Source: Hydra vulgaris (lineage: Eukaryota; Cnidaria; Hydrozoa; Anthoathecata; Hydridae). From it: DNA of 64,000 bases. The position numbers and the translations under genes were made by a program. The stretch lies in assembly GCF_038396675.1 (NCBI RefSeq), contig NC_088921.1:36280001-36344000 (forward strand), in the 5' to 3' direction. Shown piece after piece: positions 38,341-49,102 of the stretch (within the stretch, counting starts at the first letter, position 1; every line of letters starts with the position of its first letter). The notes under the pieces are model-generated. The model was not told the origin of the DNA. It did not search any database and saw only the letters and a program-made list of their open reading frames with translations.

Positions 38341-39030
38341 ATGGGAGAGAGAAGTGGCAATTACAGTTTTGGAATCGAAAACCAAATACATTCTCTTAGT
38401 CTTGACGAAATATGCTACGTTTTAAATACGGATCTTACGCATGGAGTTAAAAATATTGATGCAAAAGTTTTACTTAAAGTTTATGGATGCAACAAATATT
38501 CAAGACCAAAAAAAAATACAAAATCGAAGTCTGCCATTAAGAAACTACTTCCGTGCATTTATTCAAAAGCAGACTGGTCAAAAAAGGATTGGGATAGAGT
38601 ATTTAATTACAGAATTAACAAAACCCACTGTGTTACTCGAGAGTGCATAAAAAAAAACATAACCGGAAGAAATTTGGTGAAAGGAGACATTATACATTTA
38701 GAATGTGGTCAGATTGTCCCAGCGGATATTATAATTTTTCAATATGAAGGATGTCTAATTGTTGATAACCGTATTATAACTGGTAATAAGTTTGAAAAAA
38801 AGTCAAATATTTTTACAAATAGGGATTTTTTACACAGTGAAAATGTGGTTTTTGCTGGAACCGAACTACTAAGCGGTAAATGTGTTGGCATTGTAATCGC
38901 GACAGGTAATGGCACTATATTCGGAAACTTGACTAAGGTTGCCCGAAAAGTTCGACTTACACACCAATCGCTTTCCAGTTTTTATTCTTATTCAGCAAAA
39001 CCAGCAAGTTCTTTTCAAACAGTAACATGA
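38341..39030 (+). CDS. Stand-alone Na+/K+-ATPase-like actuator-domain protein, paralog 2
   Basis: This is an intact 229-codon frame. Residues 17-40 (SLSLDEICYVLNTDLTHGV) match the start of Na+/K+-ATPase alpha subunits. Residues 58-75 are Lys-rich. W79 and W84-D85 lie in a linker (DWSKKDWDRVFNYRIN) shared with the minus-strand paralog at 17639-16932. Residues 115-130 (GDIIHLECGQIVPADI) and 165-201 (HSENVVFAGTELL, then GIVIATGNGTIFGNLTKVA) form the A domain. The TGES loop reads TGNK, so the catalytic Glu is missing. The frame ends about 28 residues after the A domain, where M3 would begin. No hydrophobic helix replaces M1-M2, and no phosphorylation (DKTGT) or nucleotide domain follows in the next 5 kb. 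It is probably a soluble cytosolic protein; its function is unknown. A spliced partial gene remains possible. Confidence 0.72.
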   Translation: MGERSGNYSFGIENQIHSLSLDEICYVLNTDLTHGVKNIDAKVLLKVYGCNKYSRPKKNTKSKSAIKKLLPCIYSKADWSKKDWDRVFNYRINKTHCVTRECIKKNITGRNLVKGDIIHLECGQIVPADIIIFQYEGCLIVDNRIITGNKFEKKSNIFTNRDFLHSENVVFAGTELLSGKCVGIVIATGNGTIFGNLTKVARKVRLTHQSLSSFYSYSAKPASSFQTVT

Positions 39031-39980
39031 AATATATTAACTAGGTAATTTTATAAATTAATTTTATAAATTGTATATAATATAAACATCTTACCAAATT
39101 CAAATTTTTCCTGAAAATTTTCGTCTTTTGTTAAACTAAAATTTTCACGACATTAGTTTGACGAAAATAAATAAAACATAAATAAATTGTTAAATGTCTA
39201 TTTATTAATTATCACTTTAATGTGTGAAATATAATTTATTACATTGTTTATTGTGATAAAAATAACATGAGTAATTAAAATGTTATTTTTGTATTTTTGG
39301 GAAATTGATTTGAACCCGTTGTATTAACTTATTATCAAGAGATTTTTAAAAATGTTGCTTTTTATTATTGATAAAGAATTTTTAATTTTCGAACTTTATT
39401 CGTTCTTTTCTCTAGAAAATAGCGTTTCTTGTAAATTATTTTAGTTTATGAAAAAAAATTATGATAATAAGAAATAATAATAATATTAATTAAAAAACAA
39501 TTGTTAAAAACAAAAAATAAAATCCTTGTATAATAATAATAATTTGTTTTTTGCAATTAAAAAAAATTAATTGCGCTTTTTTACATTTATAATTTCTTAG
39601 ACTTTAGGTTTTGTCATAATAAATTTGTGCTATTTTTGTCCTCTTCCAAACTTATAAATTCGCCAGTTTGGTTAGAAAAGTCTTTAATTTTTGAAGCTGT
39701 GAAAAAGGTTTATGAGTGCTAAATGTAACCAACAGTACTAATAATATTAGTATTGGTTTAGTAAAATACTAAATCAATTCTAATTTTCATCATCGACTTT
39801 GGCTTCAGCTTTGACTTGTCGTTCGTTATTCTTTCTTTTTAATATAGTTTGAAGGCTTGGTTTTTTATTTCCTAATTTTTTATGCTGAAACAATACAAAA
39901 AATTTGCAAACAATGGTATGATTCTGGTACAGATTTTTAAAAACATTATTTTGAAACCTGTTTTATTGTCTAATTGAATT
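39031..39980. other. AT-rich non-coding stretch
   Basis: Downstream of paralog 2. No further P-type ATPase domains, RNA genes or repeats are recognised. Confidence 0.5.
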
Positions 39981-40109
39981 AGAATTTGAATGCAGGAGTT
40001 TACAAGCAACTCCATTTAGAGTGAGTAATTGCAAAGAATGTAAACTTTACATTCTTTGCAATTACTCACTCTAAATGGAGTTGCTTGTAAACTCCTGCAT
40101 TCAAATTCT
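39981..40109. repeat. Perfect palindrome, 64-bp arms, 1-nt spacer
   Basis: Arms from AGAATTTGAATGCAGGAGTT inward are exact complements around a single C at 40045. Confidence 0.97.
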
Positions 40110-40265
40110 GAATCAAAAAATAAAATGGCCCAAAGTCTTACTTAAAAGTAATAACTAATCATATGGTTCAAGTTTAATGCTTTACAGTAAAGCATTAAAC
40201 TTGAACCATATGATTAGTTATTACTTTTAAGTAAGACTTTGGGCCATTTTATTTTTTAATTCAGA
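40107..40265. repeat. Near-perfect palindrome, 79-bp arms, 1-nt spacer
   Basis: Arms from TCTGAATCAAAAAATAAAAT inward are complements with one mismatch around a single A at 40186. It abuts and shares three bases with the palindrome ending at 40109. Confidence 0.97.
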
Positions 40266-40402
40266 TATGCATTGCAGTGGTAATTAAATCAGCATGTTAA
40301 TGCAGCAGAAACCTAAAACTTGTATGCTTTTTTATGGCCGATGCTAATGGGAAGATATGGGGCCCCCCCCACCCCCTTCCACCAACTTGTTTTCTAAAGG
40401 AC

Positions 40403-40500
40403 TTTTTTTCTTTCTTTTTTTCCTAGAAAAACAAGACATAATCGACTTTTTTTTTCTTTCTTTTTTTCCTAGAAAAACAAGACATAATTGACTTTTTTTA
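40403..40500. repeat. Tandem duplication, about 46 bp x 2
   Basis: Two copies of a unit with TTTCTTTCTTTTTTTCCTAG followed by AAAAACAAGACATAAT. Confidence 0.9.
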
Positions 40501-40814
40501 TAAATTCACGATTGTGGCCCCAAAACTCCGAAACTCGTGTCATTTTCTGTATAAATATTTTCAGTTTGATAACAAAACTATCTGCGCTTGTATTAGTAAC
40601 TTGTAATTTTTACAATAACAGTTACAAAGCTTTGTTATGTTTTATTATGATAAAATATTACCAGTAATATATGCATGGGATGCACCATTTCTCTCAGGTG
40701 ACAATTTTTAATCTGATTTTAATTGACATGATACCTGACTAATGTAAACTTTTATTAGTCTTTACTATGATAGTATGAAAATCACAGAATTTACTTTTCA
40801 TACTGTCGTAGTAA

Positions 40815-41063
40815 AAATTATGCGGTAGTGGTGTTGCGGTAGAGCGCTTGCCTCATAAGTGAAAAGTTCCGAGTTTGATCCCCACTACGTCCCTGGTAGT
40901 ACCGCGCTCAACTTGTTTCTCCGCGCATTGGCCTTGTTCGTCAAGGTTCCTGTTTCAGAATTATAGAGTTGAGAAAGAGTTGTAATCACAATTAAAGTAG
41001 CCTCCTCGACTGTAGTGGCCTTCAGGGCCTCGGGGAGGTGAATTAACATTAAAAAATAAATAA
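40815..41063 (+). mobile_element. tRNA-derived SINE, family 1 (fullest copy)
   Basis: The head has an A-box-like TGGTGTTGCGGTAGAGCGCT and a B-box-like GAGTTTGATCCCC about 35 bp later, the spacing of an internal pol III promoter. The body contains CTGGTAGTACCGCGCTCAAC, CGTCAAGGTTCCTGTTTC and GGCCTTCAGGGCCTCGGGGA. The 3' end is a TAAA/TAAATAA-rich tail. Related copies lie at 1580-1765, 58137-58369 and 58371-58562. SINEs depend on a partner LINE for mobility; which one is used here is unknown. Confidence 0.8.
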
Positions 41064-42262
41064 ATAACGACAGTATGAAAATTACAAAATGTATTGACTA
41101 CATTAGTATATTCTTTCGTTTGTTTGACAAAATTTACTAAATTAGTCTATTTTTTTATTAGTTTAATATCCTTTAATATATTAAAGCTACTTGGTGAGAA
41201 ATGATCTTTATAGCAAATTTTGAACAATTTTTTATCACATTATTGTTCGATTTTAACTTATATCTCTTAATGTTAATCTCAATATAATTGAAATTTTTAT
41301 TTTAAATTAAAATTTGCAATTTTGTTACAATACACTGATAACTATAAATTGTCAACACCTACATATCTTAGCCTTGTAGCTAACTACAACATAAAAATAA
41401 GTCTATTGCTATAATTGTAGTATGAATACTTCATGGTAAAGTAGGCTCTTCATCATAGATACTTCATGGTAGGGTAAATTTTTGGTTCGGTGATTCTGAA
41501 TTATAAAGTTAGTAATAAAAAAACGGACTTGTGACGTACACAATACGTCTGTGTCCATTGGGTGAGTTAGATGATAAAAAAAAAAAGAGTATAAAAGAAA
41601 TCTTTATTTTTCTATTATAACTATGCTTAGTAAAAAAAAGTCGATGTAGCAAAAACTGTGTTATTTGTTATGTTAGTTGTTGTGTTAGTTGTTGTGTTGG
41701 TCGTTGTGTTAGTAGATGATGATGCTTAAACTTACTTGCTTCAATAAAAAAATGGTTTTATAAACCACAAATAGCAACAAAAAAAAATTTTCAGTAAAAA
41801 TTCTAAACATCCAATATTGAATGTTTAAATACATCCATAATTGACCCGCATTCAGAGCAAGTAATTTTATAAATCTTTTAATACTCGTTGGTTTCTCGGT
41901 GTAACTATCTTTTCTCTCTAATTTCTTTACAAATCATATAAGTTTGAAATATTCCAGTATCTTTAATTTTTGATCCTTCAAATCTATATTTTGTAATGAA
42001 CCATTAAGCCATTAAGCAATATAAAGTTTTAGAAACAAAATAAATTCAAATTAAATTAATTGATTAAAAAAATTAAATTTCTATTAATTGTATATTTAAA
42101 ATATTCTTTTAAAGAAAGGTATTAATAACTGTAGTTCTCAGATTTCATAATATCAGAATTAAATTGTTTGTGTACATTTTATTTTTTTCCTTGTTTTTAA
42201 CTTAAAATAAAAGTAAAAATTAGTAAATCTTTTTTATTTAACCTATAACCAGGGCAACTATA
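41064..42262. other. AT-rich non-coding stretch
   Basis: Contains a TTGTGTTAGTTG-type short tandem at about 41660-41705. CAGGGGCGGGTCCAGCATTT at 42263 looks like an unpaired hAT left end. Confidence 0.5.
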
Positions 42263-42419
42263 ACCAGGGGCGGGTCCAGCATTTATTGGTCTTTTAGATC
42301 AACGAGCAAACTCCAAACACAAACAAAACTAAACTTAAATCAGCATCAGAATCAGAAACATATCAGATCATTATCAGCATCGGAAACACACCGCTCGCTT
42401 AATTAATTTTGTAAGTTGT

Positions 42420-44050
42420 TTTTCAAATTTAAAACCACTTCTGAGAGAAATGAAATCCTTAAATGTATACGAATCAAATATTTATAATATTTTATCTTTC
42501 ATCTTTAAATGTGAAAATCAATTATCTCCTGATGTATTTATAAACCTTTATAATGCATGGCCCATAAACAAATACAATCTTCGAAATCGAAAAAATCTAC
42601 AAGAACCTTTCTGCCAAACTAAATTTGAACAACTGACGGGTGACAACTAAAAAACGAGACTGGATTTAAAGACACATATCTCTTTAAAGAAGTAAGATAA
42701 AACAAAAAGAAAAAATGTTATAGAAAGTATTTTTATTCTAGTTTTTAAATATATAATCAGTTGTTCTCAATTGAACCATTTCTTCTGACTTTATCAACTA
42801 GGCCTGGTATAGACTGAGCTAGGCTTCGTATGAGCTCAATATCAATTTTATTAAGGCAATACTTGATTCTAGAACGTAATTTTTTAAGATTTTCATGTCA
42901 ATTATTCTTGTAGACAAGACCTTTCAAAATACTCCAAAAATTTTCGATAGGACGACATTGCGGCAAGTTTGCAGGGTTATCCGCTTTCTCAACATAATGC
43001 ACGTTTTCCTTGTTTAGGTACATGATTACTGTTTTTGCATTGTGAGATGATGCTAAATCTGGCAAGAATACATATGCACCATCTGAATAATACTTATTGA
43101 TGAATGGAATAAAGATCTTCTTAATACATTTGTTTAAAATAGATTTTTTGATTTACAGCCAGTCCACTTGGTACAAAATAAGGTTGAGAAATTCCATTTT
43201 CAGAAAAAGCAATCCATAGAAGTAATTTCTTTTGAAACTTTTTTGTTTGTTAGGTATTTAACTGTAGAGGGAGTAGATTTTACATCACTAGTATAAAATA
43301 TATCATTTCCATTGATACTGGAGTGATTTAACGTGAAATAAGACTTATCGTCAATGATTGGTTTATGATTTTTGAATTTCTGACACAATCGACTGCACTT
43401 AGTTCAAGCAGCTGCTTTTTGGTGATCAGAGCGTTATGGAATCGTCATTTTTTTCTAGATTTAATATCCGTTCTTTTTTTTAATGTTTTACTAATGTGTT
43501 GCTGAGTACAGTTGAACCTTTTAGCTGCCTGTCGTTGAGAAACTCCGTCTTTATGGTCAAACATGAGGTTGAGCCTTTCAATGTTTGTCCTGGTCATTTT
43601 TTAACTTTTACTCCACTTCCTTGAACTCTTTGGTACCCAGATTCACTTTCAGCACGTTTAATTATCTTGTAGATAGTACTTTTAGGTATATTCTTAACTT
43701 TAAAGGTGTCATAAGTGAACTTTTTACCAGCATTTTTGTAATTTAAATAAAATTCATACAAACGTTTTCTAATCTCTTCTTTTTTTGAATTTATTTTTTT
43801 ACTCATTTTTCTATTAAAAAAAAAAACACATAAAAAATTTAAAAACTAGAATAAAAATACCTTCTAAAACAGTTTTCCTATTTTTAAAATCTTATTCCTT
43901 TAAAGAGATACGTGTCTTTAAATCCAGTCTCGTTTTTTAGTTGTCGCCCGTTATAAAATAATTGATAAAGCTTTCAGCAATTTTTGACCATTAATAACGT
44001 ATATGAGTAAATTAACAATAATAGTTTTCGTAATCAGTTTATCTATAAAT
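42420..44050 (+). pseudogene. CR1-like LINE 3' fragment, split by a mariner-like element
   Basis: At 42450-42636, SLNVYESNIYNILSFIFKCE and KYNLRNRKNLQEPFCQTKFE match the C-terminal end of the CR1 ORF2 at 47750-47930. Past the inserted element, AAAATAATTGATAAAGCTTT (KIIDKAFSNF) at about 43955 looks like the continuation (WNKI-type end). No 3' UTR motif was recognised. Confidence 0.6.
42637..43950 (-). mobile_element. Tc1/mariner-superfamily element, defective
   Basis: The ends CGGGTGACAACTAAAAAACG (42637) and the inverted CGGGCGACAACTAAAAAACG (43950) continue as a TIR of more than 50 bp (ACGAGACTGGATTTAAAGAC, then ACRTATCTCTTTAAA). The minus strand holds a transposase in pieces. KEEIRKRLYEFYLNYKNAG and IPKSTIYKIIKRAESES (HTH) lie at 43806-43600. 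GVSQRQAAKRFNCTQQHISK follows, then KPIIDDKSYFTLNHSSI with the first catalytic Asp near 43345. YLNKENVHYVEKADNPANLP and RPIENFWSILKGLVY near 43010-42890 supply the third. Several stops and frameshifts are present. A clear TA target duplication is not visible. Confidence 0.75.
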
Positions 44051-44137
44051 TAATCTTGGATTTGGCTGAATATTACCTGAATTAATCTTTTCCTTTCCTA
44101 TTACTATTCCCATTAAAATCAGATACGTTGCGTCTGC

Positions 44138-44170
<33 letters not shown>

Positions 44171-45243
44171 TATATTTGCTGTTTATATAATAAGAAAATA
44201 TAATTACAACGAAACATTTACATACAAAAAAAGTTGATTTATAAAAAACAGGCAGGGGCTCAAAGAAAATATGGATGACTAAAGTCACCACAATCTTTTC
44301 ATAGAGCCCCTATGTGGGCTTTACAAGTTTAAAATAGAATAAGATTGTTAAAAATGATATGTACAATTCCAATATAATAAAAAGATAAAAAACTTTCATA
44401 AATATTTACATTTAAAGAAATAAAGTAAATAGTATCAATATAATTTTTAACAAGTCATTTAAAAATACTGACATAAAAAAAAAAAAGAAAAAAAAGAGAC
44501 AATCAAACAAATAAAAAAAAACTAAGAATAATGGAATTCGATGTTCATTTAGAAAAATTACAAAATTATTTATAATGTTTAAAAATCTCATTTTTTATTA
44601 GAAACTTAAAGGAGTTTAATGATTTTATCGTATTTAAATGTTTTTTAAATGTGTTCCATAGTTTTCGGTCCACGGTATGCTATTCCATATTCAAAATGCT
44701 TGCTCCTAATTCTAGGCAATTTATAAGTATTCCATTGGTTTATTCTAAGAGAGTAATTATTGTTAACATTTTTGTAAAATTTATTATTAAAGGTTTTTGG
44801 AATCAGGCTGTTATTATATTTAGACATAAAAATTAAGTGTTGGTAAATATTAACTTCATATATACTCATCATTTGCATGTCTTTCATTAGTGGTTTTGCA
44901 TGTTCATATTTTTTTTCTTATATATAAGTCTGCATGCATGTTTTTGTAGAGAAAATATTTTTTTAAGTTTTGTTGATTGAGTACTAGCCCATGTAATATT
45001 GGAATAGTAAATAAAACAATGTATTAGGCCAAAATATACTAGTTTCAGACTTTCTGATGTTACATATGGGCGAATACGGTACATCAAACCAATTTTTTTA
45101 CTAATTTTTGATTGGATATAGTTTATGTGAGAAAGCCATGATAAATTTTCATCAATAAGAATTCCTAAGAATTTTATTGACACATTTTTTCCGATTAGTT
45201 TATCGTCTAAAATTAAATCTGGTAATTTTAAGGGAAGGTTTTC

Positions 45244-46416
45244 CTATTGTGATTTTTTATGGAATAGAGTATACTTTGTTTTATCTACATTGAGTGACAG
45301 TTTATTAGCCTTAAACCATTCATTGACATTCCTTAATTCATAATTCATGTCAGAGTAAAGTTGCCTAATGTCACTGTTTGATAAGAAAAGGTTTGTGTCG
45401 TCAGCAAACATTATCGCGTAAAGTTTTGCTGAAGCATTATACAAATCGTTTACATAGATCAAGAACAGCAAGCGACCAAGAATTGACCCTTGTGGAACTC
45501 CACAGATAATTTTAAGTTCACCTGATTTCTTATTAATAACATATTGTTTCCTTTCAGTGAGGTAGCTTTTTAACCAATCATAGATTTTATTTATTACTCC
45601 ATAGTGTTTAATTTTTTCTAAAAGAATGAGGTAATCAACCGTATCAAATGCTTTTGATAGGTCAATAAATAATCCTAGAGTAAAGTTATTGTTTTCGAAT
45701 CCTTTAGTAATTTGGTCTACTATTTCAATTATTGCGTGTTCAGTTGAATGGTTTTTTTGAAAACCAAATTGTTTTGTGTAAAGTAAATTATTTTCATTAA
45801 AATGGTTATAAATTCTATTATAGATTACACGTTCGAATATTTTGGAAAATACAGAAAGTGCTGATACAGGTCTATAATTAGAGATTTCTGATTGATCATT
45901 ATTTTTGTAAATTGGGCATACTTTTGCCAACTTTAGTGCTTCAAAGAAAATACCTTCATTAATTGAAAGTTTAATAATATGGATCAAAGGTCTGGAAATG
46001 TAATTTTTGTTTAAAATCACTGTATTACTATATACTGATTTTAAACAAAAATTAAATAAGCCAGGTGGTTTATTTTTTTTAAGAAAAGAAAAGACTGTTT
46101 TATATTCTTTAAGAGAAAAGTCGTTATCGTGAAATATTACGTCATTTAACGATTTAAGATATAATTGAAATGAGTTGGGTGTGGTTAAAATTTTTTTAGC
46201 AAGGTTCGGGCCAATATTTGTAAAGTATTTATTTAACTCATTCGAGATTTTTAAAGGACAATAAATATCAATTTTATTGATATTTATTCTTTGAGGCAGT
46301 AAAGCCGTAGTTATTTTGTTTCTTCCCATTACATTATTAATTACATCCCATGTTTTTTTTACATCGAATTTTTTTTTTGTAAGCTCTTCGCTATAATAGT
46401 TTTTTTCAGCTTTCAT
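45244..46416 (-). CDS. CR1-like reverse transcriptase (ORF2 core)
   Basis: A 390-codon open frame inside the LINE. The RT motifs are in order: SNYRPVSALSVFSKIFERVI (residues about 180-200), then KQFGFQKNHSTEHAI, then the catalytic LFIDLSKAFDTVDYLIL with the first Asp near residue 250. [20 protein letters not shown] and the catalytic box MFADDTNLFLS at about 340-350 follow. The frame is stopped by a TAG right after FHKKSQ; the reading continues in the same frame (ENLPLKLPDLILDD, then a thumb/C-terminal part to 44887). It provides target-primed reverse transcription for LINE copies, but this copy is broken. The assignment to CR1 over L2 or jockey rests on overall look and on the known CR1 load of Hydra. 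Confidence 0.8.
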   Translation of the reverse strand: MKAEKNYYSEELTKKKFDVKKTWDVINNVMGRNKITTALLPQRININKIDIYCPLKISNELNKYFTNIGPNLAKKILTTPNSFQLYLKSLNDVIFHDNDFSLKEYKTVFSFLKKNKPPGLFNFCLKSVYSNTVILNKNYISRPLIHIIKLSINEGIFFEALKLAKVCPIYKNNDQSEISNYRPVSALSVFSKIFERVIYNRIYNHFNENNLLYTKQFGFQKNHSTEHAIIEIVDQITKGFENNNFTLGLFIDLSKAFDTVDYLILLEKIKHYGVINKIYDWLKSYLTERKQYVINKKSGELKIICGVPQGSILGRLLFLIYVNDLYNASAKLYAIMFADDTNLFLSNSDIRQLYSDMNYELRNVNEWFKANKLSLNVDKTKYTLFHKKSQ

Positions 46417-46607
46417 GAGAAGATTTTCGTAAAACCGTTTATATTTAATTTATATTTTTTCATTATCTTCACTTCTGTTTTTCAAAAAGTTTTTGTTTTT
46501 TTTTGAACATTTTATTAGAGTTTTATTCATCCAAGGATTTAGTATTGTTTTTTTTTTAGTTTTTTTTAATTCATATGGGCACGTTTCGTTATATATATCA
46601 AGAAATA

Positions 46608-46652
46608 TTTGTAGAAAAATATTAATATTATATATTAGTATTTTTCTACAAA
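46608..46652. repeat. Inverted repeat, 21-bp arms
   Basis: TTTGTAGAAAAATATTAATA and its complement with one mismatch, inside the CR1 inter-domain region. Confidence 0.85.
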
Positions 46653-47149
46653 CATATTAAATATTAATAAACTCTTGCTTTAGTTTATTAGAAAGATTAT
46701 TCTTATTAATTGTTGATAAGTTGCGTTTTTTAGAGTTACAGTTTTAGAATCCCCTTTGGATGTGACATTTAAAAGATTTATTTTAATGTATATTGGGAAG
46801 TGATCACTAATGTCAGTTTTCTTCTTTCTGCCATTCAGTAGTTTCCAAAACCATCAATTCTCTCTTGTTTAGCAGCAATGAGAACTGGTCTCTTTTGTTA
46901 GAAGGGAGTGTTAAAGCAAAAAAAAAAAAAAAATGCTATTTCATTATTACTCAGAAAACAAAGTAGACACTACATTGTGTCTTCAAAAGATATTTAAAAA
47001 ATTTTGACATTAAAAGTATTTTTATTGTTTTTAATCTCTTTAATTAATATAATAAAAGAATAACTTAAATTAAAAATTAAAGAAATTTGTAAAAAAACTG
47101 ATATTTTAAATATTTTTGAAAACTTTTCATTTTAAATTTTTTTCGATCG

Positions 47150-48500
47150 ACTGACTCAATTCCATTTACATAAACGACCTCTATGAAGCATCCAATTTGA
47201 TGACAGTTATGTTTGCTGATGACACAACTTTTTTTTTATCTCATAGCGACATAACGACACTATTTTCTTATATGGACAATGAACTAATGAAAGTTTCTCA
47301 ATGGTTTAAATCAAACAAACTTTCTCTGAATATTGAAAAAATAAAATGGTCTCTTTTTCTTTTTAACTCTAAAAAACGTCAACTTCCAATCGAGCTTCCT
47401 CCTCTTTTTATTGATGGCGTTCTAATTAAGAGAGCAACATGTACAAACTTTTTAGGGGTTGATAAATAGTTTAATTGAGTATCTGACATGGAAAAAACAT
47501 ATCGAAAACATTACCTGTAAAACTTCGAAAAGTATAGTATATTATATAAAGCAAGAAGCATGTTAAATAAACATATTTTAACTCAACTATACTACTCATT
47601 CATTCATTGCCACATAAACTATGCGAATGCGGCTTGGGGTAGTGTCAATAAAAGTAAATTAAAACCACTTCATCGCCAACAGAAACATGCTGCACGTCTT
47701 ATTAATTTTAAAGACCGTTTTTTACATGCTAAGCCTCTTTTTATTGAAATGAATAATTTAAATATATTTCAACTAAATATTTTTAATGTACTGTGTTTTA
47801 TGTTTAAATGTAAAGCTCGTACAGCTCCGGTTTCTTTTCACAATTTATATTCTTTAAAAGAAAAAAATAAATATAATTTACGAAATGATAATTTCCTTCT
47901 TCAACCAGTTTTCAGAACCAATTTAGGCAAGCTTTGTATTTCTTTTCGAGGGGTGTTACTATGGAACAATATAGTTTTGAAACATTTTGATTTTTCTCAA
48001 GACTGGAACTTTTTCGCATTTAAAAGGAAATTAAAAAATATCACTCTCTCTATTGAAAACATACTTATATATTTTTAAATTTAATTATTTTGATTTATTT
48101 ATAATGTTTTTACGAACTCTTATATAAAAAAATATAAGTTTGACTATATACTTGTATATTTAAATTTTGTTTTGTTAATTTTATTTTTTGTGTATCATGT
48201 TAATTTAATTTATACATTTTATACCTATCAAGTCTTGCATTTTAAGTATTTATATAAAACAATTTTTACATCTAACTTTCGTTTTATAAACTTTATTTGA
48301 CTGCCTTATTTATTTTATACACATTACAAAATTGTTTTAAACACGTAACGATTGTAAGCGGTTCTTGATGATAAGATCATGTGATCTTCTTCAAGTCTCC
48401 GCGTTCTCATTTTATCTGACAAAATTTGTAATTTTTTATTTATATACATTCTTCTTTCATTTATTTTATTGTAATAGTTATTATGAAGAAATAAAATAAC
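47150..48500 (+). pseudogene. CR1-like LINE 3' fragment
   Basis: It starts within the RT: DLYEASNLMTVMFADDTTFF at 47170-47240 includes the FADD catalytic box. LNIEKIKWSLFLFNSKKRQL, a frameshifted stretch and an open 172-codon frame (47560-48078) follow, containing LTQLYYSFIHCHINYANAAW, RQQKHAARLINFKDRFLHAK and YNLRNDNFLLQPVFRTNLGK. The 3' UTR to 48500 holds GGTTCTTGATGATAAGATCA and the GTCTCCGC motif shared with the copy at 31880-33000. 5' truncation is typical of incomplete LINE reverse transcription. Confidence 0.8.
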
Positions 48501-49102
48501 AACAAAAAAAAAATTCCTCCAAGGTATTGCAAATTATATGCTTGCTGGAATAATCTATCTAATGTTATTACCTAGCCGATTTTATACCGGGTAGTTTTAC
48601 AGAATTGTAGAAACTATTTTTTAAGTTATAAAACAAGAAATTAATTTTTTAATGTGGCATATTTACATATTTTAGCATTTTTACTAAAAATTTTGATTAA
48701 AGTGAGTTTTGAACAAAAATAAAAATTACTAGGAACTAAATTTTTAGCGTTTTATTCTTTTTGTACGTAATAGACTGAATAAAAATTTTTTTAAATCTTT
48801 ATGACTCTGGTGACATATTATCTTCATGCATTGTAAGTGGTATACTCGGTGCAGAACCTTCAGAGTTTTGTCCAATTTTTATTAACTGTAATACGTAAGA
48901 AATATACTAACACTAAATTAATACTTTCGGATAAAGAATAAAAGTATTTTAAAAAATTGTATGTTATTTAAAAATTGTTATATACATATATAAACTTTAA
49001 ATTTTCACCTCATTTTTACATTTAATAAGTTAAAACTTTTTAAATAATATTTTAATAAAAATAATTTGTTTTACTAAAAAAGATTACTAAAAAATGATTG
49101 TG
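48501..49102. other. 3' flank of the KIAA1549-like gene
   Basis: AT-rich and non-coding on both strands. It probably holds the 3' UTR of the gene ending at 49103, but no unique polyadenylation site can be chosen. Confidence 0.5.

Larger units (their letters stand above)
44139..46840 (-). mobile_element. CR1-like non-LTR retrotransposon, 5'-truncated
   Basis: The minus strand begins with the last part of an APE endonuclease (KKTDISDHFPIYIKINL near 46815). The inter-domain region follows, then the reverse transcriptase and C-terminal region. It ends in a 3' UTR (AGCCCACATAGGGGCTCTAT hairpin near 44310) and an A-run at about 44140-44162. One stop at 46440, one TAG at 45241 and a frameshift near 44887 are the main lesions seen, so the copy looks young. 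It lies head-to-head with the plus-strand CR1 fragment at 47150. Confidence 0.8.

Noticed and set aside
39981..40265. Palindromes as miniature transposons
   Set aside because: Arms with single-base spacers and no target duplication do not fit a MITE. An assembly or library artefact also cannot be excluded from sequence alone.
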